Notes: a model not told the origin generated them from the sequence alone. A DNA stretch of 64,000 nucleotides from Acidobacteriota bacterium (GCA_022821145.1 JAJEEE010000052.1:32978-96977), one strand, 5' to 3'; shown: positions 1-9,534, counted from the first letter of the stretch. Translations and numbers: made by a program.

Positions 1-908
1 ACCGTCATCCGGGTGCCGCCGTCGTTCAACCGGTACCGCTCGACGACATGCTTGCCGGCGCCGGACGGAACGCCGATCTGGTAGGGCGAGCGGTGGTCCG
101 TGAAGTGGGTCGTGTCCACGATGAGCGTGTCGCCGTCCCAGCGGCCGGTCGAGTGGCCGCTGGGGAAGCGTTCGCCGATCTCGGGGTGCGGGCGGCCGTC
201 CATGTAGACGGTGCGTTCCTCGTCCCAGAACTCGCTGCGGATCGTGATGACGGGTTCGTCCGGATCGATCACGATCTGGATGGGGAACAGGTTGCTCGAA
301 ACGATCATGGCCGGCGTGGGACGGCCGATGCATTGCGATTCCGGGTTCTCCGCGGCGAACCCGTCGTAGGCGGCCCGCGCCGCCTCGCCCGCTTCGGTCA
401 ACTCCAGTTGCGCCGTGAAGAAGCCGTCGAATCCGCCGGGGTAGGCGACCAACTACGAGCTTCGCGCCATCCATGTCCCGTTCAGGCTGGTGGCGACGGC
501 GTTTTCCTCGAGCTGGCGAACAGTCGGTTCGGCCGTCCCCTCGTCGAACGCCGTGGGGAGAACGAGTCCACCTTCCTTCTCGATGGAATACAGCAGACCG
601 TAGGGGCGGCCGCTGAGCTCGGGATGGGCCGACACCGTGACCCGCTCGCCGACGGCCAACGAGTCGCGCGTCCATCCCATCCGCGTCGTGGTGATCGTCG
701 AACCCAGTTGCAGCGTCCATTCGATCCGCTCGCCGCCGGCCGAAACGGTCTCGACGGAGAAATAGACATGCGGATTGCGCCACGCCAATTCCGTCACCGT
801 CCCCTCGATGGTCACGAGTGAATTCATGTCCAGGCCGGCGTTGCTGTGGTGCGCGGCGGCCGGCCCGGCGAGTCCCAGGGACAATATGAAGCTTGCGATG
901 TTCCGCAT
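1..908 (-). pseudogene. DUF6152-partner fusion split by an in-frame TAG, cut by window edge
   Basis: The first open segment (908 to 453, 151 codons) starts MRNIASF with a signal peptide ending A-A-A. It then shows the DUF6152 hallmarks: HHSN right after the cleavage site, a W-R-N-P-H-V motif near residue 45 and the basic-Gly-W-T region. It stops at TAG (453-455). The same frame continues open to position 1 for about 150 codons, encoding Y-P-G-G-F-D-G-F-F, Y-M-D-G-R-P-H-P and G-R-W-D-G-D-T-L-I-V-D-T. The last is the core motif of the partner family. An intact fusion of the two families exists at 36886-38019, so this is best read as a fusion gene with a nonsense codon, with its 3' end outside the window. 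Alternatives are two separate products, stop readthrough or an assembly error. Confidence 0.72.
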
Positions 909-1015
909 CGATGTCCTCTGCGCCGTTCGAAGGAGTCGAAGACGTATTTGTGGCTGATCCGAATCATGGGGCCGCGCGTCACGCCGGGCGATCGGGCGGC
1001 CGCCGTCGTCCCGGA

Positions 1016-1981
1016 TCACCCCGGGGCCCCGCAGCGCTCGGGGCGGGCCCTGTCGGTCGGCGCCGCCGTGACGCGCCCTGCAGCGTTCAACTCGTCGAAA
1101 GCCACCTGCTGCAGCGCGCCGGCTTCGGCCTGGGAGATTCCCAACTCGTAGGCCGAGCACTCGTGCGGGCCGAGAGACCGCGGGTCGCGGCCGGTGACGT
1201 TGCCCCATACGACCAGCGCCTCCAGGTAGTAGCCGTACGTGCTGGCGTGGTAGTGGTCGTACGTCCACAGGTCGATCCGGCCGAACTCGATCCCGTCGTA
1301 CGGGTTGGGGTCCGCGACGCCCATCGCCATGGCGCGCGTCCAGGCCTCCCCGACCGGATTGACCGACGTGACGGCCGGCGCGCCCTCGGCCGCCCGATCG
1401 TATCCGGCCCGGACGTCGCGCGCCATGGCCTCGATCGGTTCTCCGTACCAGGCGCCGTCTTCGGGGTAGACCTCGTCGGCGCGGGACCATGTGGCCGTCA
1501 GGTAGACCGAGACGTTCGGGTTCTGGTCCTGGAAGATGCCGGACAGTTCCCGGGTCGTCGCGATTAGCTTGGAAGGATCCCGCGGATTGTCGAAGTCGAG
1601 CGTGCTCTGTCCGTGCATCACGACGACGTCCCATGGCCGCTCGATGCGGTCGAGCCTGTTCTCGATGTGAAACTCCAGCCCGCTGCCGGGCTGGGTCTCG
1701 ACGTACACTTCGTAGCCGAGGCCCGCCTGGTCCGCGAAGGACTTGAACAGGGCCGGGACGCCGCCGATTCCCTGGGCGTTCAAGTCGGTGACGGTGTCGG
1801 AACGGTAGAAGCGGACCGGAGAGCCGGCCCCGAAGGTGAAACTGTTTCCGATGAACAGGATGCTCGTATCGGATTGCGCTTCGAGCAGAGAGGGTGCGAG
1901 AAGCCCCGTGATCGCGAGAATCCGCGCGAGTCGAACTGCCCGCTTACCGGGAGACTTCGGGTGGAGGGTCCTTCCGTTCAT
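1016..1981 (-). CDS. secreted SGNH/GDSL-type hydrolase
   Basis: This 321-aa protein has an N-terminal signal peptide (hydrophobic stretch at residues 20-36, cleavage near LLEAQS). Block I reads I-L-F-I-G-N-S-F-T-F, with the nucleophile Ser at 47 in the GNS variant of GDSL. Block V is D-H-Y-H (Asp242, His245), the expected catalytic D-x-x-H. The family hydrolyses esters, often acetyl groups on carbohydrates; the substrate here is unknown. AGGAG lies eight bases before the ATG. It sits between DUF6152-family genes on the same strand, with gaps of about 90-110 bp, and is probably co-transcribed with them. Confidence 0.75.
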   Translation of the reverse strand: MNGRTLHPKSPGKRAVRLARILAITGLLAPSLLEAQSDTSILFIGNSFTFGAGSPVRFYRSDTVTDLNAQGIGGVPALFKSFADQAGLGYEVYVETQPGSGLEFHIENRLDRIERPWDVVVMHGQSTLDFDNPRDPSKLIATTRELSGIFQDQNPNVSVYLTATWSRADEVYPEDGAWYGEPIEAMARDVRAGYDRAAEGAPAVTSVNPVGEAWTRAMAMGVADPNPYDGIEFGRIDLWTYDHYHASTYGYYLEALVVWGNVTGRDPRSLGPHECSAYELGISQAEAGALQQVAFDELNAAGRVTAAPTDRARPERCGAPG

Positions 1982-2068
1982 CGGTTTCTCCTGTCGTCGG
2001 GCGCGCTTCGTGTGGGTGTCCCGAGTCGTGGGTAACGTCGCTGTCGCCGATGGGCCCGGCCCCGGCGC

Positions 2069-2563
2069 CTAATCGGGATCCTGCTCTTCGCTGCCGATGC
2101 CGAGGGCTTCTTCCGCCTCCGCCCGCGAGGCGAAGCCCATCTCGATCCATCCGGGCCATTCCTCGGTCCGCCGACTGGCGGCGCAGCCGCCGTCGCTCGG
2201 GTTGTAGACCGTCCCGTCGCCGGTGATGACGAGGCCGATCGCGCCGCCGGCCCGGCCGTCATGCAGCGGGCAGTGGACCATGGTGATCGCATCTCCGGGT
2301 CGGAGCGTGAACCCGTTCATGCCGGGATCCCGTCCGAGGATCGCGGCCGGGGCCGCTCCCTCGAATCCCCACTGCGTGCCGTCCGCGTCCACCAGGTAGA
2401 GAAGCACGTGGGGGCTGTTGAAGCCCCATCGCACCACCTCGCCGACGACCACCTCCTCGCGGGCACGGTCGAACATGGAGAAGCTGTGATGGGCTTCGCC
2501 GCCGGGCGCCATGAGTGTCGCGAACGTCAGAACGGACGCGGGAATCAAGACTGTACGCATCAC
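2069..2563 (-). CDS. DUF6152-family secreted protein
   Basis: This 164-aa protein has a signal peptide ending G-G-E-A followed at once by HHSFSMFD, the family signature of two His at the mature N-terminus. A F-N-S-P-H-V motif near residue 52 replaces the usual N-P-H. The C-terminal part carries a G-D-A-I-T-M-V-H-C-P-L-H-D segment with extra His and Cys, not seen in the other copies here. It also ends in an acidic tail about 30 residues longer than the others. The function of the family is unknown; metal binding by the His pair is only a suggestion. GAGGAG precedes a GTG immediately upstream of the ATG, and either could start the protein. Confidence 0.75.
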   Translation of the reverse strand: MMRTVLIPASVLTFATLMAPGGEAHHSFSMFDRAREEVVVGEVVRWGFNSPHVLLYLVDADGTQWGFEGAAPAAILGRDPGMNGFTLRPGDAITMVHCPLHDGRAGGAIGLVITGDGTVYNPSDGGCAASRRTEEWPGWIEMGFASRAEAEEALGIGSEEQDPD

Positions 2564-2614
2564 CGGACATCTCCTCGTCGCTGCAGGCCCCCGGGACCGA
2601 TGCGGGCGCGGGTT

Positions 2615-3577
2615 CTATCGGACGCGGTCATCGAATATCGGATTCCGTTCCTGACCGGGCAGGTCGGCCGGCAGGTCCGGTGTCTCTCTCGGTCCGCGGA
2701 CGTCGAAATAGCCTTCGTCGCCGGGAAGCAGAAACTGCGTCTGGCCGTCGTCGGTCAGATAGGTGTTCCGGTTCGTGTCGCATTCCCAGTGGCGGATTCG
2801 GAATCCGACGTTCTCCAGGTCGTTCCGGCGGCGGTAGGTGTAGGTCAGGGTCAATGGTTCCGCCAACGAAAGCGCGTCGTAGAACGTCGCGTTGACGACG
2901 AGCCGCTGGTCCCCGTTGGCGAAGTTCTCCATGCGCCAGATCTCGACGCTTTCGAACTGGTTGCTCGTCGGCGGCAGCCCGCGGAACCAGTCGTTGGGGT
3001 AGACGTCGACCGTGTGCACGATCAGCATGTCATCGGCCCAGAACCCGACCGCATCGCCGAGCGGGAAGTGCGTGCCGTCGACGTTCCGGTGTTCCTGGCC
3101 GATGTAGATACGGCGATTCTCGTTGGCCAGATCGTTGAGTTGCCAAGCCTGGTCGGGAGTGTTGACGAACTCGCGGACGTACGGCTCCATCAGGAATCGC
3201 GGATAGCCGGCCGGTTCGCACGCGGTCAGCCGGTCATAGGCCTGTTCGCCGTGTTCCTCGATCAGATCCAGGCGCATCTGGAACGCGGCCGCGTACTCGG
3301 GCGTGAGCACGCCCTCGACCAGCTCTCCCTCCTGGACGAACGCGCCTCGCGAACCGTTCCCGCCTCCGGACCAGAGTCCCTCCCACTTCGGCACGGACTC
3401 GTAGGTGTGGCGCGTGCCGCCCGCGTGGGTCTCGAAGAGAAAATCGTAGTGCTCCCGGGAGGTCTCGAAGTTGCGGGGCGGCTCCATCGGTTCGGGCACG
3501 CCCTGCGCCATCGCCCCGCCCGCGGCCCCGGCCAGCAGCAGAACGATGGATGCGAAGACCTGTTTCCGGACCGTCAT
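2615..3577 (-). CDS. secreted protein, distant member of the DUF6152-partner family
   Basis: This 320-aa protein has a clear signal peptide (AGAAGGAMAQ). The middle reads Y-I-G-Q-E-H-R-N-V-D-G-T-H-F-P-L-G-D and then W-A-D-D-M-L-I-V-H-T. This matches in outline the Y-M-D-G-R-x-H-P, G-R-W-x-G-D-T-L-V-x-D-T arrangement of the partner proteins nearby, although the second motif is degenerate. A strong GAGGAGG ribosome site lies before ATG 3577. It is 51 bp upstream of the DUF6152 gene at 2069-2563 on the same strand, so it repeats the pairing seen elsewhere in reversed order. No enzymatic motif was recognised. Confidence 0.65.
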   Translation of the reverse strand: MTVRKQVFASIVLLLAGAAGGAMAQGVPEPMEPPRNFETSREHYDFLFETHAGGTRHTYESVPKWEGLWSGGGNGSRGAFVQEGELVEGVLTPEYAAAFQMRLDLIEEHGEQAYDRLTACEPAGYPRFLMEPYVREFVNTPDQAWQLNDLANENRRIYIGQEHRNVDGTHFPLGDAVGFWADDMLIVHTVDVYPNDWFRGLPPTSNQFESVEIWRMENFANGDQRLVVNATFYDALSLAEPLTLTYTYRRRNDLENVGFRIRHWECDTNRNTYLTDDGQTQFLLPGDEGYFDVRGPRETPDLPADLPGQERNPIFDDRVR

Positions 3578-3631
3578 GATGCCCTCCTCTGCTCCGTCTC
3601 CTGAACGACGCTGGTTCTCAGCCGTTCGGGA

Positions 3632-4465
3632 TCAGCGCGACGTCTTCGAATGACTGTCGAAAAACTCGAAGATGTCGGGCATGCCGTCCGCGATCACGCT
3701 CATGTGGTCGCCGCCGGCGAACTCGTGGTACTCGTGGGTCATGTCGAGTTCCTCGAGCTTGGCCGCCCATCGCCGCGCGCCCTCCACAAGGCCGTCCTCG
3801 TCGCCGACCACGAGGATCACCGGCATGTCCGGGATCGAGGCCAGCGAGTCCGGATCCAGACCCATCGCGGCCGGAGCGATCGGCGCGAGCGCCGCCCAGA
3901 TCGCTGCGTGCTTGACGCCCAGGTGAAGGGCGCCGGCGCCGCCCATCGAATGCCCCAGCAGGTAGATCCGGTTCTCGTCGACGTTGAACTCCTCGCGGGC
4001 CATCTCGAGCACGTTCATGACATCGATCTCGCTCAGCTCGCGCACGCGGGCGGGGTCCGTGACCTCGCCCCCGCCCCCGCGTCCGAAACCGCGTTCGCGC
4101 CCGTCGCCCCTCGCCGGGATGCCGTACCAGCCCGCCGAGTTGTATCCCATCGGCGTCACCAGAATGTAGCCGCCTTCCTCGGCGAGCTCGACGGCGCGGT
4201 AGGTTTCGCGGACGAACGTGTCCTGGCTTCCGCCCAGGCCATGCAGACCGACGATCAAGGGGCTCGGCCGATCGCTGGTGACCTTCGAGGAAACGAACAC
4301 GGCGTACGGAAGCTCCTCGCCCGTTTCCTCGAGCACGTAAGTCCTCTGTTGGGCGCGCGGGTCGACGGGCCCGAACGCGCCCCGCTGCGCCGTCAGCGGC
4401 GTCGAGGCGAAGCCGAGCGCCAGCCAGCCGATCAGTCCCGTTCTCACCATGCGGTTCGATTTCAT
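3632..4465 (-). CDS. secreted alpha/beta-hydrolase esterase (PHB depolymerase/feruloyl esterase-like)
   Basis: The 277-aa product begins MKSNRMVRTG; this ATG is preferred over an upstream one because GGGAG lies seven bases before it. A signal peptide ends near PLTAQ. The core has L-I-V-G-L-H-G-L-G-G (oxyanion region), the nucleophile elbow G-H-S-M-G-G in L-L-G-H-S-M-G-G-A, an acidic residue in V-V-G-D-E-D-G, and a late His in A-G-G-D-H-M-S. This is a full catalytic triad. The family hydrolyses polyester or hydroxycinnamate-sugar esters. A Gly-Arg-rich loop (RGFGRGGGG) lies mid-protein. The natural substrate cannot be read from the sequence. Confidence 0.8.
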   Translation of the reverse strand: MKSNRMVRTGLIGWLALGFASTPLTAQRGAFGPVDPRAQQRTYVLEETGEELPYAVFVSSKVTSDRPSPLIVGLHGLGGSQDTFVRETYRAVELAEEGGYILVTPMGYNSAGWYGIPARGDGRERGFGRGGGGEVTDPARVRELSEIDVMNVLEMAREEFNVDENRIYLLGHSMGGAGALHLGVKHAAIWAALAPIAPAAMGLDPDSLASIPDMPVILVVGDEDGLVEGARRWAAKLEELDMTHEYHEFAGGDHMSVIADGMPDIFEFFDSHSKTSR

Positions 4466-4699
4466 GACCACTCCCGGTTGAAGCCTCGGCGCCGCGATCT
4501 GTCCCTCGTTATCGACGCCAACCCGGCGTCTTCGCATCGACCGTCCCCGAATTCCGGATCCGGCTCCAGTGGGGGAAACCGTCGAATTATCCCCCGCCGT
4601 CGAGCCGTGGGGAAAGTGGAAAACTCGACGAGGTATTGGAGGTTCTTGTGGGGACGGCGCACTCTGAAGCGTGAGGACGGCCAGCGGTTGGGACGGCCG

Positions 4700-5581
4700 T
4701 CACTGCTCCACGGGTTGCCTCCAGCGGGAGTAATCGGTGATCAACAGGTTCGCGGGATCGTAGGGAGAAATGTGACGCCGGACGCCGTTCTCGTCCTCGA
4801 GACACTCGTCCTCGATGATCCGCGCTCCCGGCTCGGTGACACGGCCGAGAACGACCCGGATCGTCCAGGGTCTCGCGTACACGACCGGATCGTCCATCCG
4901 CGCCTCGTACACGATCGTATCGGGCCCGGTCATCCGGTACCGCTCGACGACGTGGAAGTCGGTGCTGTGGTAGTTTCCCGCCTGGTCCAGCCACAGTTGA
5001 TCGGTGAGCGCCACGACATCGGCGACCAGCGTGTCTCCCTCCCAACGATAACGCGTATCGCCCATCCAGAAATCGGCGGCCTCGAAGTGCGGCCGGGTGT
5101 CGGGATAGAACACGCGAAAGGCGTGATTCTCCTGGTAGACGATGGCGAGATTTCCGGGGCTCTGAAGAATCTGCAACGGAGTGGGAACGTACGTTGCACG
5201 GGGCACGCCGGCCTGGTAGCACTTGCTCGAGGGATCGGCCGTGGCCCGGGTTCGGAAGTTCTCTTCGCGTTGCGCGAGTGCTTCGGGTCGGTACGGGATC
5301 CTCCCGTCGGGCGGATCCACGACGATGCTCTCCGAGGCGGCGATGCCGTCCCCGCCCGGGTGGCCCTCGAGGTTCACATGGGCCGTTCCCCGGACTTGCC
5401 AGATACCCCTGAAGTCCGGCGTCTGGCCGTCCCACAGGCGGGGTGGAACGAACGGCGTCGTTCGACTCGCCTCTTGCGCGGCGGTCGGAACTGTGGTCGC
5501 GGGGATTCCGGCGACCACCGTCGCGATGACGGCGACCGCCGCCGGGGCGCCGACGAGCCGCATGGCGTGGGCCGTTCTCAT
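4700..5581 (-). CDS. secreted DUF6152-partner family protein
   Basis: This 293-aa protein starts at ATG 5581, whose ATGA overlaps the stop of the upstream gene, a sign of translational coupling. A signal peptide spans roughly residues 1-33. The body carries T-P-D-F-R-G-I-W near the mature N-terminus, Y-R-W-E-G-D-T-L-V-A-D-V, then E-R-Y-R and D-D-P-V-V-Y-A-R-P-W-T. It ends in a C-L-E-D-E segment. All of these are shared with the other partner proteins in this window. It is the third gene of an operon (6823 to 4700) with one DUF6152 protein and two partner paralogues. Function unknown. Confidence 0.75.
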   Translation of the reverse strand: MRTAHAMRLVGAPAAVAVIATVVAGIPATTVPTAAQEASRTTPFVPPRLWDGQTPDFRGIWQVRGTAHVNLEGHPGGDGIAASESIVVDPPDGRIPYRPEALAQREENFRTRATADPSSKCYQAGVPRATYVPTPLQILQSPGNLAIVYQENHAFRVFYPDTRPHFEAADFWMGDTRYRWEGDTLVADVVALTDQLWLDQAGNYHSTDFHVVERYRMTGPDTIVYEARMDDPVVYARPWTIRVVLGRVTEPGARIIEDECLEDENGVRRHISPYDPANLLITDYSRWRQPVEQ

Positions 5582-6420
5582 CGCACCCGCTCCCTGGGCC
5601 CGCCGTCTTCCTCGGTGTAGTGCTGGAGGCTGCGTTCGCCTTCCAGACAACTGTACTCCAGGATCTGCTGGTCCGCGGGCACGCGTTTCAGCGTAAAACG
5701 GAACTCGACCGGCTCGACAAAGACAGTCGGGTCGGTGACGGTGGCTTCATAGAGTATCGTCTCGCTGTCGAGCAGCGTGAACCGTTCCAGAACGTGTTCG
5801 TTGTGGTCGACGAAGTTGCCTTCCATGTCCAGCCAGGTTCGCCCGTTGAAGTTGCTCACGTCGACGACGAACGTGTCGCCTTCCCATCGGCCGCGCGAGT
5901 CCCCGTTCCACGCCCAGTAGTTTTCCGGATGCGGGCTGTTGTCGGTGGGGATGATGCGGACGTCGTGCATGGCCTCGTGGAGCAGCGCCACGTAGTTCTC
6001 GTCCTGAATGATGTACACGGGGTAGAGCGCCGCGGGTTGGTCGAGCGCGCGCGGCACTCCAGGAATGTGGCAGCGAGCCTCGGGGTCCAGGTACCGGTTC
6101 TGCCGACGATACTCTCTCTCGCGAAGGGCTTCGGGAGTGTACGGGTATTCGCGAGGCGCCGGGCCGCCCCCTCGACCGCGGCCGCCGGCGGGCGCGGCGA
6201 AATTCGTTCCGTCGAGTGAGCCGATGAACAGGCCCTGAAAGCTCCCGGTGCTCTTCAACCAGAGGCCCTGCAGGTCAGGCGTCCCGTCGGGAAGACGAGG
6301 CAGCTCGGCGCTGGGGGCCGCCGGCTCATCCGGCGCTTGCGCGAAGAGCGGAGCGGCCAAGCACGCGCCGAGCATGACGAGCGCCGCCGTACGGACATGG
6401 CGTCCATGAATGGCCTTCAT
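5578..6420 (-). CDS. secreted DUF6152-partner family protein
   Basis: This 280-aa protein has a signal peptide ending PLFAQ. The start of the mature part reads R-L-P-D-G-T-P-D-L-Q-G-L-W, followed by a Gly-Arg-Pro linker. The core motif is G-R-W-E-G-D-T-F-V-V-D-V-S-N-F-N and the C-terminal pattern is E-R-F-T, T-D-P-T-V-F and E-Y-S-C-L-E. GAGGG precedes ATG 6420 and the gene begins only 7 bp after the DUF6152 gene at 6428-6823. Tight spacing and repeated co-occurrence suggest that the two act together outside the cytoplasm, but no enzymatic residue set was recognised. Confidence 0.77.
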   Translation of the reverse strand: MKAIHGRHVRTAALVMLGACLAAPLFAQAPDEPAAPSAELPRLPDGTPDLQGLWLKSTGSFQGLFIGSLDGTNFAAPAGGRGRGGGPAPREYPYTPEALREREYRRQNRYLDPEARCHIPGVPRALDQPAALYPVYIIQDENYVALLHEAMHDVRIIPTDNSPHPENYWAWNGDSRGRWEGDTFVVDVSNFNGRTWLDMEGNFVDHNEHVLERFTLLDSETILYEATVTDPTVFVEPVEFRFTLKRVPADQQILEYSCLEGERSLQHYTEEDGGPRERVR

Positions 6421-6427
6421 CGTTCCC

Positions 6428-6823
6428 TCACTGCCGGGGCGCGGTACCGGAGAAGACCTGGCGGCCGTCGGCCAGTGTGACTCGCGCGGCGTTCGCCGTG
6501 TTCGATCCGTCCTTGGCGCGGTACGCGTCGATCGTCACCTCATCTCCCGCCTGGAGCGTGTCCTTGGTCCACCCCAGCCTCATCAGGCCGTTCGGGTTCG
6601 AGGTCTCGACCATCCACTGGATCGTCTGGCCGTCCTGTCCCGTGACGTCGATCGTGATCCATCCGTGAGGGTTGATCATCTCCCATTTCGCCACGGTCCC
6701 CTGAAGCGTCACCGGCAGTTCGAAATCGAACTCCGCGGAGAACGCGTGATGGGCGAGCGCGTGGCCGCCAGTGGCCAGTGCCGCGAACATGGCCATCAGA
6801 AACGTGCACGCATTGGGCTTCAC
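6428..6823 (-). CDS. DUF6152-family secreted protein
   Basis: The 131-aa product starts at GTG 6823, chosen because GGAGGT lies seven bases upstream and the following residues form a clean signal peptide ending G-H-A-L-A. The mature protein begins HHAFSAEFD. It then shows G-T-V-A-K-W-E-M-I-N-P-H-G-W and L-M-R-L-G-W-T-K-D-T-L-Q-A-G-D, and ends with A-D-G-R-Q-V-F-S-G. This is the standard DUF6152 layout: a small beta-rich domain with an invariant N-terminal His pair and an N-P-H motif. It is the first gene of a three-gene operon with two partner-family proteins. Confidence 0.82.
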   Translation of the reverse strand: MKPNACTFLMAMFAALATGGHALAHHAFSAEFDFELPVTLQGTVAKWEMINPHGWITIDVTGQDGQTIQWMVETSNPNGLMRLGWTKDTLQAGDEVTIDAYRAKDGSNTANAARVTLADGRQVFSGTAPRQ

Positions 6824-6985
6824 GGTCCTACCTCCCCAGACCTGCGCGAAAAGCGCTTGAGCGAACACTAGGATTCCGACATGTTCACTGTCAAGTTGTT
6901 CGATGGTCGTGGTCGAGGCTTTCCCGGCGCCGTGCCCCGAAAGCTCGCTTCCGGCGAGACTCCATCCGCCTCCTTACGCACATGC

Positions 6986-6991
6986 TATAGT
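6986..6991 (+). promoter_or_regulatory. -10 box TATAGT for the uronate operon
   Basis: TATAGT ends nine bases before GTG 7001, so transcription would begin at or very near the start codon, implying a leaderless message. No ribosome-binding site is seen before that GTG, which fits. No good -35 box was found. Confidence 0.4.
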
Positions 6992-7000
6992 CCGCTTCGT

Positions 7001-8275
7001 GTGACGGCTCCAGACACGAATCGACTGGATGGTGACCGGATCGCGGGGGTGGTCGGGGAAGTGCTCGACCAGACACCCGTCGTCGACATCCACACGCACC
7101 TGTTTCCCCCGTCGTTCGGCGCCTGCGCGCTCTCGGGCGTCGACGCGCTCCTGACCTACCACTATCTCGAAGCCGAGTTCTTCCGGGCCAGTCCGATGAC
7201 TCCGGAAGCGTATTGGCAACTGCAAGTCTCCGACCGCGCGGACGCGATCTGGAAGACGCTGTTCGTCGAGCGCTCGCCGCTGTCCGAGGCGACTCGCGGC
7301 GTCGTCGCGGTCCTGGACGCGCTGGGGCTGGACCCCGGCGTCCGGTCGCTGGAGGAGACCCGCGCGTGGTTCGCCTCCCAGGCGCACGAGGAGCACGTGG
7401 ATCGCGTCATGGACCTGGCCGGGGTCCGTTACGTGGTGATGACGAACGATCCCCTGGACCCCGACGAGATGCGCCTGTGGACGGAAGGACGCGTTCCGGG
7501 AGACCGGTTCCGGGCGGCGCTGCGCCTCGATCGCGTCGTCAACGAGTGGGACGCCCACGTCGAGGCGCTTCGCCGCCGCGGGTTCCCGGTGGAGCCGGAT
7601 GCGGGAGGGCGAAGCGCGACATCGGTCCGCCGGTTCCTCGAGGCGTCGATCGAGAAACTGGACCCGCTCTACATGGCGGTCTCCCTTCCGGACACGTTCA
7701 GGTATCCCGCCGAGGACGTTCGAAGCCGGCTGTTGTCCGAGGCCGTGCTTCCCCACTGCCGCGAGGCCGGCATTCCCCTCGCGTGCATGATCGGCGTGCG
7801 CCGCCAGGTGAACCCCCGATTGCGTCTGGCCGGCGACGCGTCGGGACGCGCCGACGTGAAGGCCGTGGCCGCGCTCGCCGAGCGGCATCCCGAAATCCGG
7901 TTTCTCGTGAGCATGCTGAGCCGCGAGAACCAGCACGAGCTGTGCGTCTACGCCCGAAAGTTCGCCAACATCCTGCCCTTCGGCTGCTGGTGGTTTCTCA
8001 ACAACCCGTCGATCGTGACCGAGATCACCCGCGAGCGGCTGGAGATGCTGGGTACGGGTTTCGTCCCGCAGCATTCCGACGCACGGATTCTCGAGCAACT
8101 GATCTACAAGTGGCGCAACACCCGGCGCACGCTTCGGCCGGTGTTGGCCGAGACCTACGGCCTGCTCGCGGCCGACGGCGGCCGCGTCACCCGGTCCATG
8201 ATCGAGCGCGACGTCGTCCGTCTCTCGAGCGGCAACTTCGAGGATTTCGTCCGATCCCGAGGAGAGGCGGCGTGA
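7001..8275 (+). CDS. uronate isomerase-like amidohydrolase
   Basis: The product is about 424 aa from GTG 7001 (VTAPDTN). An upstream ATG at 6881 would add 40 residues that do not look like protein. V-V-D-I-H-T-H gives the metal-binding H-x-H near residue 29. A late W-W-F-L-N-N segment and a G-F-V-P-Q-H-S-D-A-R motif match the 'TDSRS' region of UxaC. UxaC isomerises glucuronate/galacturonate to fructuronate/tagaturonate. The chain is shorter than classical UxaC (about 470 aa), so exact substrate is open. Its stop overlaps the next gene's GTG, and the operon (transporter, dehydratase-type enzyme, SDR, kinase, GH67) supports a hexuronate role. Confidence 0.75.
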   Translation: MTAPDTNRLDGDRIAGVVGEVLDQTPVVDIHTHLFPPSFGACALSGVDALLTYHYLEAEFFRASPMTPEAYWQLQVSDRADAIWKTLFVERSPLSEATRGVVAVLDALGLDPGVRSLEETRAWFASQAHEEHVDRVMDLAGVRYVVMTNDPLDPDEMRLWTEGRVPGDRFRAALRLDRVVNEWDAHVEALRRRGFPVEPDAGGRSATSVRRFLEASIEKLDPLYMAVSLPDTFRYPAEDVRSRLLSEAVLPHCREAGIPLACMIGVRRQVNPRLRLAGDASGRADVKAVAALAERHPEIRFLVSMLSRENQHELCVYARKFANILPFGCWWFLNNPSIVTEITRERLEMLGTGFVPQHSDARILEQLIYKWRNTRRTLRPVLAETYGLLAADGGRVTRSMIERDVVRLSSGNFEDFVRSRGEAA

Positions 8276-9534
8276 CCGCGCCGGCGACTCGGCTTCGTCA
8301 CCAGGTGCGGTGGTGGGTGTGCGCGATGCTCTTCTTCGCGACCACCATCAACTACATCGACCGGCAAATCCTGAGCATCCTGAAGCCGTTGCTTGAGGAC
8401 GAGTTCGGATGGAGCGAGGCGGACTACGGGTGGATCGCGTCGGCGTTCACGTTCGGATACGCGATCATGATGCCGATCGCGGGGCGGCTGATCGACCGTC
8501 TCGGAACGCGTTTCGGGTACGCGCTGGCCGTGGCGCTGTGGAGCCTGGCGTCGGTGTCGCACATGTTCGCGCGCACGGTCGTGCAGTTCGGCGCCGCCCG
8601 CTTCGCTCTGGGCGCGGCCGAAGCCGCAAACTTCCCGGCGGCCGTCCGCACCGTGGCCGACTGGTTCCCGCAGAAGGAGCGGTCGTTGGCGACGGGCATC
8701 TTCAACAGCGGTTCGAACGTCGGGTTGGTGATCGCCGCCGGCGCGCCCTTCGTGGCCCTCAGCCTGGGATGGGAGGCGGCCTTCCTGATGACCGGCGGGC
8801 TGGGCCTGCTGTGGCTGGCGCCCTGGCTCCTGTGGTATCGGCCCCCGGACACGCACCCGCGCGTGTCGCCGGCCGAGCGGGCGCACATACGGTCGGACCA
8901 GCCGGCCGTGGCCACGGGCAGGACGCGTTACGTGGAGCTCCTCGGCTTCAGGGGCTCGTGGGCCTTCATGGCCGGCAAGTTCATGACCGACCCGGTGTGG
9001 TGGTTCTTCCTGTTCTGGATCCCGTCGTTCCTGAACTCGAGTTACGATGTCGACCTCACCGCGCTCGGACCGCCTCTGCTGGCCATCTACCTCGCCGCGG
9101 ACGTGGGCTCGATCGGCGGCGGATGGTTGTTCAAGGCGCTCCGGGCCCGCGGCTGGAGCGCGAACGGCGCACGCAAGGGGGCCATGGCGGCGTGTGCGCT
9201 CGCGGCCACGCCGATCATGGGCATGCTCTTCGTCGACACGATGTGGCCCGCCGTCGCCCTGATCAGTTGCGCGGCCGCGGCGCACCAGGGATGGTCGGCC
9301 AACCTCTTCACGCTGGTCTCGGACACCACCCCGAAGACGGCCGTCGCGTCGGTCGTGGGCATGGGCGGGCTGGCCGGGGCGGTCGGCGGCATGTTGATCG
9401 CGCCCGTGGTCGGTTACTGGCTGGACTTTTCCGGTGCGGCGTACGCGCCACTCTTCTTCGTGGGCGGCACGGCCTACCTGCTGGCGTTCGCCGTGATCCA
9501 CCTGCTGGTCCCGAAGCTGGAATCCGAGGGATGA
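8272..9534 (+). CDS. MFS transporter, hexuronate (ExuT)-type
   Basis: This 420-aa membrane protein starts at GTG 8272, overlapping the previous stop (GTGA), with GGAGAGG five bases upstream. It has about 12 hydrophobic segments. The early I-N-Y-I-D-R-Q motif is typical of the anion:cation symporter/ExuT branch of the MFS, and [12 protein letters not shown] is the conserved loop between helices 2 and 3. In this family the substrates are sugar acids imported with protons. Position between a uronate isomerase-like gene and a sugar-acid dehydratase-type gene supports glucuronate or an aldobiouronic acid as substrate. Confidence 0.82.
   Translation: MTAPATRLRHQVRWWVCAMLFFATTINYIDRQILSILKPLLEDEFGWSEADYGWIASAFTFGYAIMMPIAGRLIDRLGTRFGYALAVALWSLASVSHMFARTVVQFGAARFALGAAEAANFPAAVRTVADWFPQKERSLATGIFNSGSNVGLVIAAGAPFVALSLGWEAAFLMTGGLGLLWLAPWLLWYRPPDTHPRVSPAERAHIRSDQPAVATGRTRYVELLGFRGSWAFMAGKFMTDPVWWFFLFWIPSFLNSSYDVDLTALGPPLLAIYLAADVGSIGGGWLFKALRARGWSANGARKGAMAACALAATPIMGMLFVDTMWPAVALISCAAAAHQGWSANLFTLVSDTTPKTAVASVVGMGGLAGAVGGMLIAPVVGYWLDFSGAAYAPLFFVGGTAYLLAFAVIHLLVPKLESEG

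Noticed and set aside
6881..7000. ATG 6881 as start of the uronate isomerase-like gene
   Set aside because: The extra 40 residues do not look like protein and are not needed by the family, and a -10 box lies within them. GTG 7001 fits better.
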